Shown here piece by piece: positions 26,149 to 34,547 of a stretch of DNA of 64,000 bases (its first letter is position 1; each line of letters starts with the position of its first letter). The stretch lies in NCBI GenBank assembly GCA_030066085.1, contig JASJCI010000001.1:196380-260379 (forward strand), given 5' to 3'. A program made the translations under genes and the position numbers. The DNA is from Gammaproteobacteria bacterium (lineage in GTDB: Bacteria; Pseudomonadota; Gammaproteobacteria; GCA-001735895). The notes under the pieces were generated by a model. The model made no database searches and had not been told where the DNA came from. It saw only the letters and a list, made by a program, of their open reading frames with translations.

Positions 26149-28248
26149 TCAGTAAACGTAATCGCCGAGGATTTCCACGAGGTGATCAGTCCAGTTTTTG
26201 GGTATCGGCTCGGTAAGCTCGGGGGACTCGGCAAAGTCGGGCTCGAACAGGCGCTCGCGCACCTGTGCCGCCAGCTCGGGGTGCGAACTCGCAATATTCA
26301 CCTCGCGGTTGAGCTTCAGGCTCCAGCGGTCGAAGTTGGCCGAACCAAGGCAGACCCAGCCGTCGTAAATCGCGGCCTTGACGTGCGAGAACCCCGGGTA
26401 GATGTACACCCGGATACCGTTAGCCAGCATCAGGTTCGCCGCCAGCACGTTGCTGCGGTCGATTGGCCCGTGGTCGGTTTCGAGCGGCATGATGACCCGC
26501 ACGTCGACTCCACGACGACGCGCAAGCACCAGTTCGCGCAGTAACTGGTCGTCGGTGAAGTAGGCATTTTGAATGAAAATGTAACTCTGCGCCCGCCGTA
26601 TCGCCGCCTTTTGCGCCGCGAAAATCTCGTAGTTGCCGGGCGCGGTGAGCAGCAGCCGCAGGGGAATTCCGACTTGTTCATCGGCAGGGTGTCGCTGGCG
26701 CGCCTTGGCAGCGAGGAAGCCGAGATCGCCGAGCAGTCCGGCATGAGCCCAGGCGGCATCGAATTCACCAGCAAGGCGGTCCACCATCGGCCCGCGAATT
26801 TCGAGCATGAGGTCGTGCCAGTCGTAGCGATACTCGCGACCGATATTCATCCCGCCGATAAAAGCGATGTCCTGGTCGACCACGATGCTCTTGACGTGGT
26901 CACCGGTGAACCACGGATTGGGCTTCTGACGCACCGCGATGTCGGAATCCGCTTCCAGGTACAGGTGCACCGATTCCGGCGGCCGATGGTAGTCCGGCAT
27001 CGTTTCCGGATCCGACATGGTGCCGTAGATGGTGCCGAGTCCATCCAGCAGTACGCGGATGTCGATACCGGCACGCGAACGCCGCTTCAGCAGTTCACCG
27101 ATCTCGATCGCGAAGTCGTCGTTATCGAAGATATAAGTCTGCAGCCGGATCGAGTGCTGCGCCTGTTCCACGGTCTCGGTAAAACGCGGAAAAAAGGTCT
27201 CCCCGTCGACCAGCAGATCGACTTCGCCACTGGAAATCGGCCGACTCGAGATCCGGTCGAGTTCGCGTTCGAAGGCCTCCAGGTCCATCGGCGGCTTCGC
27301 CGCCAGTGGCGCCACCGGCCGGTCGACGAGTGCCGTGGTCCAGTCGAAGCTGACCGTACCGACGGCAGAGTCGGTGACGACGAAAAACAGCCGGTAGAGC
27401 GAAGACACCGGCCGCAGCAGCAGGTTCGACAGGTGGCTGCGCATGACGTGACCAAAAGCCTGCGCGCTTGGTAAACCCGGCACCCTCCTGATGTCCATCG
27501 GCTGCGGCGGCCCGTTGCGCACGAATATCGCGATTCCGCGCTTGCGGTTTACATACAGGAACGGCAGCGAGTAGAGCCCGGCATCGCCGGTATTGAAGAC
27601 AAATTCATCCTGCTTGATACCCTCCGCCAGCATCAGTTCGTCCAGCAGTGGCCGGCCGGCGCGCAGGAACTCGCCCAGCGACAACCGGTCGTGCAGTGTT
27701 ATGTCGGCGGGCCGATCCTCGAAACGCACTCCCTGCAGCTGACCGGCATCGTCGCGGTAAAGGAAAAACTCGACCGGTCCGAAATCTACCGCCAGTCCCT
27801 GTCCCTCCGGTACCGTTTCCTGCAGCAGCCGATCGCGCAGGTAACGCCAGCGGTCCGCGCCGAGAATCGGCAGGTTCACCCGCCTGGAGGACATTCTTTG
27901 CCAGGGCACGGTCTGGCGATACTCGAGTGACACCATCAGCGGCAGGTGGTCATCCGGCAGCTGCACCGCCGGTACCCTGTTGACATGTCCGCGCCAGTCA
28001 CCCCCACCGTAGTAATGGCTGCTCCCCTGGCGGTAGCGAACGTAAAAACTCGCTTCGTCCCGGTAAGCCTCGAGCGCAACCATCGGCATGCCCTCGTCTG
28101 CCGGCCGCGCGCTGTCCACCGGTGCCGAAGAGGTGGCACAACCCGACATTGCAGCGACCAGCAACAGGCAGCAACAAACCGCCGCCAGGCTGCCCGCTAT
28201 TGCTGGTTGCTCCGATATCGACTTCACTGCTTGATTATGGTCGATCAT
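26149..28248 (-). CDS. Phospholipase D-family lipoprotein (cardiolipin-synthase-like)
   Basis: Protein of 699 residues with a lipobox near residue 37 (AAMSGCAT), so probably a periplasm-facing lipoprotein. The C-terminal half has both HKD motifs: HVKSIVVDQDIAFIGGMNIG (H-x-K-x4-D) near residue 445 and HVKAAIYDGWVCLGSANFD near residue 625. This makes it a catalytically complete PLD/phosphatidyltransferase domain pair. The N-terminal 270 residues are a separate domain I do not recognise. It overlaps the DMT transporter stop by 14 bases and is last in the acuI-DMT-PLD leftward unit. The link to the rest of that unit is not obvious. Confidence 0.85.
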   Translation of the reverse strand: MIDHNQAVKSISEQPAIAGSLAAVCCCLLLVAAMSGCATSSAPVDSARPADEGMPMVALEAYRDEASFYVRYRQGSSHYYGGGDWRGHVNRVPAVQLPDDHLPLMVSLEYRQTVPWQRMSSRRVNLPILGADRWRYLRDRLLQETVPEGQGLAVDFGPVEFFLYRDDAGQLQGVRFEDRPADITLHDRLSLGEFLRAGRPLLDELMLAEGIKQDEFVFNTGDAGLYSLPFLYVNRKRGIAIFVRNGPPQPMDIRRVPGLPSAQAFGHVMRSHLSNLLLRPVSSLYRLFFVVTDSAVGTVSFDWTTALVDRPVAPLAAKPPMDLEAFERELDRISSRPISSGEVDLLVDGETFFPRFTETVEQAQHSIRLQTYIFDNDDFAIEIGELLKRRSRAGIDIRVLLDGLGTIYGTMSDPETMPDYHRPPESVHLYLEADSDIAVRQKPNPWFTGDHVKSIVVDQDIAFIGGMNIGREYRYDWHDLMLEIRGPMVDRLAGEFDAAWAHAGLLGDLGFLAAKARQRHPADEQVGIPLRLLLTAPGNYEIFAAQKAAIRRAQSYIFIQNAYFTDDQLLRELVLARRRGVDVRVIMPLETDHGPIDRSNVLAANLMLANGIRVYIYPGFSHVKAAIYDGWVCLGSANFDRWSLKLNREVNIASSHPELAAQVRERLFEPDFAESPELTEPIPKNWTDHLVEILGDYVY

Positions 28249-29200
28249 TCATGCCGGCAACAGTCCCCCGCGCCCTGCCCAGCTGCGCGCGCAGGGCCTT
28301 TTCCTGGCGGATGCCGTGGAGACAGTATGCGCTGACGCTGAGCAGCACGATGACGCTTCCGGTCAGTGTCAGCAGGCTCGGTTTTTCACCGACACCGATC
28401 CAGACCCAGACCGGCGCGAGGATCGATTCCGTCAGCGAAAACAGCGCCACCTCGGACGCCATGATGTAGCGCGCGGCAACCGTGAAGCACCAGAATCCGA
28501 TGCCGAACTGAAAACAGCCCATGGCAACGGCAATCGCCAAATCTCGCGTCGAAAGGAGCAGCGTGCCCGCGAACAGTCCCGCAATACCGCCCATGACCAG
28601 GCCGGCCAGGCAGGTCGCGGGCAGCATGTCGGTGCCGCGCTTGCCGCGAATGATCAACAGAAAGGCGACGAAGGATGCGACCACGCCCAGCGCGGCGACA
28701 TTACCGAGCCAACGCCCTTCGAGCAGGCCGTCGGCGAACATCAGGCCGATACCGGCGAGCGACACCAGCATCGCGATTATGCCGAATATCGAGGTGCGCT
28801 CACCGAGCACCAGCCAACCGACGAACGCGGTAGCCAATGGCGCCGCGCCGATAATGAACACGGCATTGGCCACGGTGGTAGTCAGAATGGCAAATACGTA
28901 GCAGATCGAGCCCAGGCCGAGCACCAGCGCGGCCCAGAGCCCGGGCCGGCCGACTGCCCGGAACGCGCCGATGACTCCGCCTCGATAACGCAGCCAGAGC
29001 AACAGAAACAGCGTGAGGGAGAAGGTGAAACCGCGGTAAAACAGGATTTGCCAGCCGCTGGCCGCCTCGATATTGCGTAGCAGAATTCCGGAAGTACTGA
29101 GAAACAGGCCACCGACGACCACCAGCCCCACGCCGAGCGCGTAACGGCGCTCGGGCAGGCGAGCGCCGTCCGCCTCGTGACCGGACCCCGCTGAGTTCAT
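28235..29200 (-). CDS. DMT-superfamily (EamA) transporter
   Basis: Inner-membrane transporter of 321 residues with about ten hydrophobic helices in two EamA halves; a first helix ALGVGLVVVGGLFLSTSGIL near residue 22, and a later SLAGIGLMFADGLLEG turn between halves. EamA proteins export amino acids, osmolytes or metabolites. It lies 45 bases downstream of the AcuI-like gene and overlaps the PLD gene. Because the shared operator precedes acuI, it may be regulated with DMSP or acrylate metabolism and could move a related metabolite, but that is inference. Confidence 0.88.
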   Translation of the reverse strand: MNSAGSGHEADGARLPERRYALGVGLVVVGGLFLSTSGILLRNIEAASGWQILFYRGFTFSLTLFLLLWLRYRGGVIGAFRAVGRPGLWAALVLGLGSICYVFAILTTTVANAVFIIGAAPLATAFVGWLVLGERTSIFGIIAMLVSLAGIGLMFADGLLEGRWLGNVAALGVVASFVAFLLIIRGKRGTDMLPATCLAGLVMGGIAGLFAGTLLLSTRDLAIAVAMGCFQFGIGFWCFTVAARYIMASEVALFSLTESILAPVWVWIGVGEKPSLLTLTGSVIVLLSVSAYCLHGIRQEKALRAQLGRARGTVAGMNDRP

Positions 29201-29245
29201 GCGCCGCGCGCTAGCGGTTGACCGGCCGCAGACTCGCGCGCCGCG

Positions 29246-30238
29246 TCACTCCGGCAACTTCACGACCGCACGACCGCGGACCTTGCCGGCGAGTATATCC
29301 TCGGCCGCCTGCGGCAGTTCGCTAAAATCGAGATCGAAGGACAGCTCCGCGAGCAGGTCCTTGTCGAGATCGGCCTGCAGCCTTTGCCAGGCCAGCTTGC
29401 GTCTTTCGATCGATGCCATCACCGAATCGATGCCGTACATCGCGATACCGCGCAGGATGAAAGGTGCAACCGTGGTGGGCAGGTTCATCGATTCGGCCAG
29501 GCCGCAGACGGCTACCGCTCCGGCGCGCCGTACCTGGCTCAGCACGTTGGCCAGCGTGTTGCCGCCGGCAACGTCGATGGCGCCGGCCCAGCGTTCGCGA
29601 TCGAGCGGGCGTCCGGGCTCGGCAAAGGTCGAGCGATCGACGATCTCGGCCGCGCCGAGACGTTCCAGAAACGCCTGTTCCCGGGGACGGCCGGTACTGG
29701 CAACCACGCGGTAACCCAGCCGGGCCAGTACCGCGACGGCTATACTGCCGACACCACCCGCGGCACCCGTAACCAGCAGGTCGCCATCACCGGCAGCAAG
29801 ACCGTGGTCTTCCAGCGCCAGCACGCTCAACATGGCGGTATAACCGGCGGTGCCGATGGCCATCGCATCACGCGCGCTCATGCCGTCCGGCAGCGGCACC
29901 AGCCAGTCGCCGCTGACCCGCGCGCGCTGGGCATAGCCGCCGTGATGCGACTCGCCAACGCCGAAACCGTTCAGAATAACCCTGTCGCCCGGCTCGAAGT
30001 CGGCATGCGAGGAGTCGATGACGCTGCCGCAGAAATCGATACCCGGTATCAGCGGGAACTTGCGAATGATCGGCGAGCGTCCGGTCAGGGCCAGGCCGTC
30101 CTTGTAATTGATCGTGGTGTACTCGACCGCAACCGTGACATCGCCCTCCATCAGGTCGGCATCGCCAAGCGTGGTCAGCGTACAGCGCTGACCCTCCTCG
30201 TCCTTGCCGATCAGGTATGCCTGGAATTCGTCCCCCAT
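29246..30238 (-). CDS. acuI: AcuI-like NADPH-dependent acryloyl-CoA reductase (YhdH/YhfP MDR family)
   Basis: Quinone-oxidoreductase-type medium-chain reductase, 330 residues, the length of AcuI/YhdH. AcuI reduces toxic acryloyl-CoA to propionyl-CoA in DMSP and acrylate breakdown. Features: FQAYLIGKDEEGQR opening, YTTINYKDGLALTGR, IPGIDFCGSV, and Rossmann loop TGAAGGVGSIAVAVLARLGY. I chose ATG 30238, which has GGGGA upstream; the longer reading runs through the divergent regulator. A perfect 15-bp palindrome lies 24 bases before the start. The gene is divergent from a GntR-family regulator. A general YhdH role is possible if no acrylate is made; the shared operator with dmdA supports AcuI. 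Confidence 0.85.
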   Translation of the reverse strand: MGDEFQAYLIGKDEEGQRCTLTTLGDADLMEGDVTVAVEYTTINYKDGLALTGRSPIIRKFPLIPGIDFCGSVIDSSHADFEPGDRVILNGFGVGESHHGGYAQRARVSGDWLVPLPDGMSARDAMAIGTAGYTAMLSVLALEDHGLAAGDGDLLVTGAAGGVGSIAVAVLARLGYRVVASTGRPREQAFLERLGAAEIVDRSTFAEPGRPLDRERWAGAIDVAGGNTLANVLSQVRRAGAVAVCGLAESMNLPTTVAPFILRGIAMYGIDSVMASIERRKLAWQRLQADLDKDLLAELSFDLDFSELPQAAEDILAGKVRGRAVVKLPE

Positions 30239-30261
30239 GTTGATGTCCCCGTGAATCGTTA

Positions 30262-30276
30262 ATTTGTCAGACAAAT
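30262..30276. promoter_or_regulatory. Palindromic operator between acuI and the GntR gene (site 1)
   Basis: Perfect 7-1-7 palindrome ATTTGTC-A-GACAAAT centred on 30269. It sits 24 bases before the acuI start and 51 bases before the GntR start, in a position to control both. The form suits a FadR/FCD-type GntR dimer. The surrounding 30256-30278 nearly repeats 39749-39770 in front of dmdA, with one T added. Confidence 0.75.
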
Positions 30277-30326
30277 CATGGTAAAGTAATTTTTCACCGA
30301 TTGCATCCATCAGCCCGGACCGGCAC

Positions 30327-31058
30327 GTGAGCAAAAAAGCCCTGCCCCGAAGCAGTATTTCCAAGGAAATCGCGGAACAGTTGCGCGCCGCGATCGTCGA
30401 CGGTCGATTCAAGATCGGTGAGCGCCTGCCAACCGAGGACGACCTCGCGCAGCGCTTCGGAGTCTCGCGTGCCAGCGTGCGCGAGGCCCTCAAGCGTCTT
30501 GCGGCGCAGAACCTGATCCGCGCCCGCCGCGGACCGACCGGTGGCAATTTCGTGGTGCAGCCCAGTTACGAGGAACTCGCCGAATCCCTGTCCGGCGCGG
30601 CCACGCTGCTGGTCGGTCTGGGTGCGCTCGGCATCGACGAAATCATCGAAGCACGCCGCAGTCTGCAGGGCAGCTGCCTGGAGCTGGCAGTCGACAACGC
30701 GAGCGAAGATCACCTGCGCGACATCGAACAGGCGCTTGCGCGCCAGCAAGACCCGGCGCTCAGCGACGAGGCCTTTTGCCAGGCCGACGTCGCATTCCAC
30801 CGGGCGCTGGTGGATGCCACCGGTAACGGTATGCTGCGCTTCGTCATGTACACCGTAATCGAGGCACTGATACCGGTCACCAACATGATCGTTACGGTGG
30901 CACGCGAACGCAGCGATATCATCGCCACCCATCAGCGCATGCTGGAGGCATTGCAAAAGCGTGATCGTGTCGCGTTGCGCAGCGCAATGGATGCCTTGCT
31001 GGACTACCTGCTGGCCAAGTTCGAGCAGGCCAGCAGCATGCGGATCAGGGAAGCGTGA
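30327..31058 (+). CDS. FadR/GntR-family transcriptional regulator (FCD domain)
   Basis: Predicted ligand-responsive repressor, 243 residues from GTG 30327. N-terminal winged helix-turn-helix about residues 10-75 (GERLPTEDDLAQRFGVSRAS, VREALKRLAAQNLIRARRG), then an all-helical FCD effector domain from about 100. The metal-binding histidines of FCD proteins probably include the H in VAFHRALVD and the H in ATHQRMLEAL. It is divergent from acuI and the nearest regulator to both copies of the palindrome. DMSP/acrylate regulators known elsewhere (AcuR) are TetR-type, so a GntR member here would be a different solution. The effector is unknown. Confidence 0.9.
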   Translation: MSKKALPRSSISKEIAEQLRAAIVDGRFKIGERLPTEDDLAQRFGVSRASVREALKRLAAQNLIRARRGPTGGNFVVQPSYEELAESLSGAATLLVGLGALGIDEIIEARRSLQGSCLELAVDNASEDHLRDIEQALARQQDPALSDEAFCQADVAFHRALVDATGNGMLRFVMYTVIEALIPVTNMIVTVARERSDIIATHQRMLEALQKRDRVALRSAMDALLDYLLAKFEQASSMRIREA

Positions 31059-31266
31059 TCCGGTCGACACCCAGGAAAAGGTAGAGCGCGGCGCCGATCA
31101 GCGCGAGGATGATCACGATACCGACCCGCGCAAGACGGGCATCGGCCGCGCGCGACTCGTCGAATTCGCCGAGCAAATCATGCACTCGCCGCAGCGCGCT
31201 ACGCGCCAGCTTGTGCCTTTTGTAGGCGTCGACAACGGCCCGGGACCGCGGACTATCAACGCTCAT
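31045..31266 (-). CDS. Small single-pass membrane protein, hypothetical
   Basis: Protein of 73 residues: a charged N-terminal part (residues 1-44) and one C-terminal membrane helix (VGIVIILALIGAALYLFLGV, about 46-66). It overlaps the 3' end of the GntR gene by 14 bases and starts 85 bases before manC on the other strand. No strong ribosome-binding site precedes the ATG. The coding pattern and helix support a real gene; function unknown. Confidence 0.6.
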   Translation of the reverse strand: MSVDSPRSRAVVDAYKRHKLARSALRRVHDLLGEFDESRAADARLARVGIVIILALIGAALYLFLGVDRITLP

Positions 31267-31351
31267 GATGACTGTTTTTGGGCAGCATAGAGCTTATAAT
31301 GGACGCTGACCAGCCCGATCTCAACGTAAAAGATTCACAGGTAACGCCCGC

Positions 31352-32758
31352 ATGATACCCGTCGTATTGTCCGGCGGCTCCGGCACCCGACTCTGGCCGC
31401 TGTCGCGCAAGATGTACCCCAAGCAGTTCCTGAGCCTGCTGCATGACGAAACCATGCTGCAAAAAACACTCCTGCGCATCGCTGAACTCGAGCACTCGCC
31501 GCCGATCGTCGTGTGTAACGACGAACACCGCTTCGTTGTCGCCGAGCAGGCGCGGCAAATCGGCATCGAGGATCCGACCATCATCCTCGAACCCGTCGGC
31601 CGTAACACCGCGCCCGCGATCGCCGTGGCCGCGCTGCAGGCCCTGGAGCAGGCGGACGATCCGCTCCTGCTGGTGCTCTCAGCGGATCACGAAATCCGCG
31701 ATTCGCAGGCATTCTGTAACGCGGTACGCCAGGCGCTGCCGCTGGCGGCAGACGGTCGCCTGGTAACCTTCGGTATCGTACCGACCCACCCCGCCACCGG
31801 TTACGGCTACATCCGCCGGGGCGCCCCCGAGGGCGCTGGTTTCGCGGTCGACTCCTTCGTCGAAAAACCGGACCGGGAGACCGCCCGGCGCTATCTCGAC
31901 AGCGGCGATTACTACTGGAACAGCGGCATGTTCCTGTTTTCCGCGAGCGCATATCTTGCGCAACTGGAACGTTTCAAACCGGCGATGCTCGCTGACTGCA
32001 GGACCGCGGCCGGCGGGGTGCGCGAGGACATCGGTTTTCTGCGGCTCGACGCGGAAGCCTTCGCGCGCTGCGAAGCGGACTCGATCGACTACGCGGTCAT
32101 GGAACGCACCGAACACGCCTGCGTGGTGCCGATGGATGCCGGCTGGAGCGATATCGGCAGCTGGTCGTCGCTGTGGCAACAGGGTGAGCGCGATGCCGCC
32201 GGCAACGCCACCCGCGGTGATGTCATCTGCGTCGACAGCGGGCAGTCACTGGTGCACGCCGGCAGCCGCCTGGTCGCAACCGTCGGTGTGAACAACCTCG
32301 TCATCGTCGAGACCGAGGACGCGGTGCTGGTCGCGGACCGCGATCGCGCGGAAGAAGTCAAGCAGGTGGTGACGCGACTCGCCGACGAGGGCCGCGAGGA
32401 GGAAAACTATCATCGCGTCGTCTATCGACCATGGGGCCACTTCGATTCGGTCGACGAAGGCGAACGTTACAAGGTCAAGCGCATCACGGTGAATCCCGGC
32501 GCCCGGCTGTCGAAGCAGATGCATCATCATCGGGCCGAGCACTGGGTGGTGGTGCGCGGCCAGGCCAGGGTATTTCGCGACGACGAGGTTTTCGATCTGA
32601 ACGAAAACGAATCGGTGTTCATTCCTCTCGGGTCGACGCATTACCTGGAAAATCCCGGCGACACACCGCTCGACATCATCGAGGTGCAGTCCGGATCCTA
32701 TCTCGGTGAAGACGACATCGTTCGTTTCGAGGATATCTACGGCCGCCACGAAAAGTAA
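31352..32758 (+). CDS. manC: Mannose-1-phosphate guanylyltransferase / mannose-6-phosphate isomerase
   Basis: Bifunctional enzyme making GDP-mannose for polysaccharide or lipopolysaccharide, 468 residues, standard length. N-terminal guanylyltransferase with SGGSGTRLWPLSRKMYPKQ near residue 7 (the GGxGTRLWPLSR nucleotide loop) and FVEKPD further on. The C-terminal type II phosphomannose isomerase cupin begins about residue 355, with SKQMHHHRAEHWVVVRGQA as metal-binding histidines. It stands alone: no pmm, gmd or glycosyltransferase is nearby, so the polysaccharide it serves cannot be named. Confidence 0.93.
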   Translation: MIPVVLSGGSGTRLWPLSRKMYPKQFLSLLHDETMLQKTLLRIAELEHSPPIVVCNDEHRFVVAEQARQIGIEDPTIILEPVGRNTAPAIAVAALQALEQADDPLLLVLSADHEIRDSQAFCNAVRQALPLAADGRLVTFGIVPTHPATGYGYIRRGAPEGAGFAVDSFVEKPDRETARRYLDSGDYYWNSGMFLFSASAYLAQLERFKPAMLADCRTAAGGVREDIGFLRLDAEAFARCEADSIDYAVMERTEHACVVPMDAGWSDIGSWSSLWQQGERDAAGNATRGDVICVDSGQSLVHAGSRLVATVGVNNLVIVETEDAVLVADRDRAEEVKQVVTRLADEGREEENYHRVVYRPWGHFDSVDEGERYKVKRITVNPGARLSKQMHHHRAEHWVVVRGQARVFRDDEVFDLNENESVFIPLGSTHYLENPGDTPLDIIEVQSGSYLGEDDIVRFEDIYGRHEK

Positions 32759-32916
32759 GCCCGCGCCCGCGGCGACGGATTCGACGGCGCTGCCGATTTT
32801 GCACCAGCCGGCAGCGGCAATCCGCAAACCGCCCGCGACGACCCGATCGAACCCCGTATTCGGTATCAGTTGACCCGAATCAACCCCTGCGGTGGCCAAA
32901 TCCGCATATTGGTGCC

Positions 32917-33876
32917 ATGTCCGATCCCGAACTCCAGTTCGACGACAACCTGCTCGAGGAGGCACTGGCCTATCCCGACTGGTTCAAGATCAGCCTGGGT
33001 GATCTCAACGACGATATTGCCGATGCGCGCGCGGCCGGCAAATCCGGCATCGTCGTTTACTACGGCCAGGCTCGCTGCGCCTATTGCGAGCGCTTGTTCG
33101 AGGTCAACCTGGCCGACGAGGGCATCCAGCGCTACCTGCGTGAGCATTTCGACGTGGTGCCGGTCGATATCTGGGGAATCGAGGAGTTCACCGACACCAA
33201 CGGCAAGAGTTACAGCGAACGCGAACTGGCGCTGCGTTACGAAACCAATTTCACCCCGTCGCTGGTGTTCTACGACCTGCAGGGCCGGCCGATTTACCGC
33301 ATGCGCGGCTATTATCCGAAGTACCAGTTCCGCGCCACCCTGCATTACGTGGCCGAAGGCTTTTACCGCGTGGAAAAATTTCGCGACTACCTCGCCCGCG
33401 CCGAACCGACCCGGTTCTTCACCAGCGGCGCGTTGATCGAGCGCGATTTTTTTGCCGCCCCGCCCTACGATCTCGATCGGCGCGACCGGACCGACGCCCG
33501 GCCGCTCGCGGTTATCTTCGAACAGGGCGACTGCCACGCCTGCGAACTGCTGCACAGCGGGCCGCTGTCGCAGGCGGAAATCCTGGCGGAAATCGAAAAG
33601 CTGCAGGTCGTGCAGCTCAACCTGTTCGACGACACGCCGGTGGTGACGCCGGGCGGCCGCCAGACTACCGCCGCGCAATGGGGACAGCAGCTCGAATTGT
33701 TTTATACTCCGAGCATCGTGCTGTTCAGCCCGGAGGGAAAAGAAATCATGCGCGTGGATTCGGTAGTTCAGTTCTATCGCCTCTGGGGCGTCCTCGACTA
33801 CGTCAATCGGGGCGGCTATGCCAGCGGCATCGACTACCAGAAGTGGCGTCTGCAGGCGCGCGAAACCATCGACTGA
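32917..33876 (+). CDS. Protein with two thioredoxin-fold domains
   Basis: Cytoplasmic protein of 319 residues without signal peptide. Two domains each carry a CxxC pair in a thioredoxin-like setting: VVYYGQARCAYCERLFEVNL near residue 46-65 and AVIFEQGDCHACELLHSG near residue 198. Each is followed by a cis-proline-type strand (NFTPSLVFYD and FYTPSIVLFS). The first resembles SoxW/DsbD-gamma or thioredoxin_7 domains that act in thiol redox. A C-terminal tail (YGSGI-like, YASGIDYQKWRLQAR) is conserved-looking. It ends 5 bases before the aldolase gene, so it is likely co-transcribed with methylthio-sugar salvage genes. Confidence 0.8.
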   Translation: MSDPELQFDDNLLEEALAYPDWFKISLGDLNDDIADARAAGKSGIVVYYGQARCAYCERLFEVNLADEGIQRYLREHFDVVPVDIWGIEEFTDTNGKSYSERELALRYETNFTPSLVFYDLQGRPIYRMRGYYPKYQFRATLHYVAEGFYRVEKFRDYLARAEPTRFFTSGALIERDFFAAPPYDLDRRDRTDARPLAVIFEQGDCHACELLHSGPLSQAEILAEIEKLQVVQLNLFDDTPVVTPGGRQTTAAQWGQQLELFYTPSIVLFSPEGKEIMRVDSVVQFYRLWGVLDYVNRGGYASGIDYQKWRLQARETID

Positions 33877-33881
33877 ACGCC

Positions 33882-34547
33882 GTGGACGGCTGCAACCGCG
33901 AGGCGCTCGCGCGCCGGGTCATCTCGACCTGTCTGGCCATGGAAACCCGCGGCATCAACCAGGGCAACGCGGGCAATGTCAGCGTGCGCTTCGGCGACGG
34001 ATTCCTGATTACGCCCTCGGGCATGGACTATGCGCGCCTGCGGGCCGACGACATCGTCCAGGTCGACCTCGACGGCCAGAGTCACGATCGCCTGCAGCCG
34101 TCGAGCGAATGGCGCATGCATCGCGACATCTACACGCACTATCCCGCCGCCGGTGCCGTGCTGCACGCGCACTCGACTTTCGCTACCGCCCTGTCCTGCC
34201 TGCGTCTCGATATCCCCGCCTTCCACTACATGGTCGCGGTGGCGGGCGGCGACCGTATTCGCTGTGCCGATTACGCCCTGTTCGGCTCCCAGGAACTGTC
34301 TGACAACATGCTCGCCGCGCTCGAAGACCGGCGTGCCTGCCTGCTGGGCACGCACGGCATGATCTGTTACCACGATGATCTCGACCGAGTGCTGCGCCTC
34401 GGCGTCGAAATCGAGGCGCTGGCGAAGCAGTACCACTTCGCGTGCCAGGGTGGACAGCCGGTGCTGCTCGATACGCAACAAATGCGCGCGGTACTGGACA
34501 GGTTCGCCGATTACGGCAAGCAGAGCGGGGGCGCGGATGAAGATTGA
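33882..34547 (+). CDS. Class II aldolase, probably 5-methylthioribulose-1-phosphate/5-deoxyribulose-1-phosphate aldolase (Ald2-like)
   Basis: Zinc-dependent aldolase of 221 residues from GTG 33882. Motifs: GINQGNAGNVSVR, LITPSGMDYARL, catalytic Glu in PSSEWRMH near residue 76, zinc histidines in HAHSTF and a further one in GTHGM. This pattern fits fuculose-phosphate-type aldolases, including Ald2 of the dihydroxyacetone-phosphate shunt, better than MtnB dehydratase, which is shorter. In that shunt it cleaves 5-methylthioribulose 1-phosphate (or 5-deoxy form) to DHAP and an aldehyde. The MtnA gene overlaps its end by 11 bases, which supports this. MtnB-like dehydratase remains the alternative. 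Confidence 0.78.
   Translation: MDGCNREALARRVISTCLAMETRGINQGNAGNVSVRFGDGFLITPSGMDYARLRADDIVQVDLDGQSHDRLQPSSEWRMHRDIYTHYPAAGAVLHAHSTFATALSCLRLDIPAFHYMVAVAGGDRIRCADYALFGSQELSDNMLAALEDRRACLLGTHGMICYHDDLDRVLRLGVEIEALAKQYHFACQGGQPVLLDTQQMRAVLDRFADYGKQSGGADED

Noticed and set aside
34297-34305. TGTCTGACA palindrome resembling the shared operator
   Set aside because: It lies inside the aldolase coding sequence, lacks the outer T/A pairs and the flanking match of the two intergenic copies, and is short enough to occur by chance.
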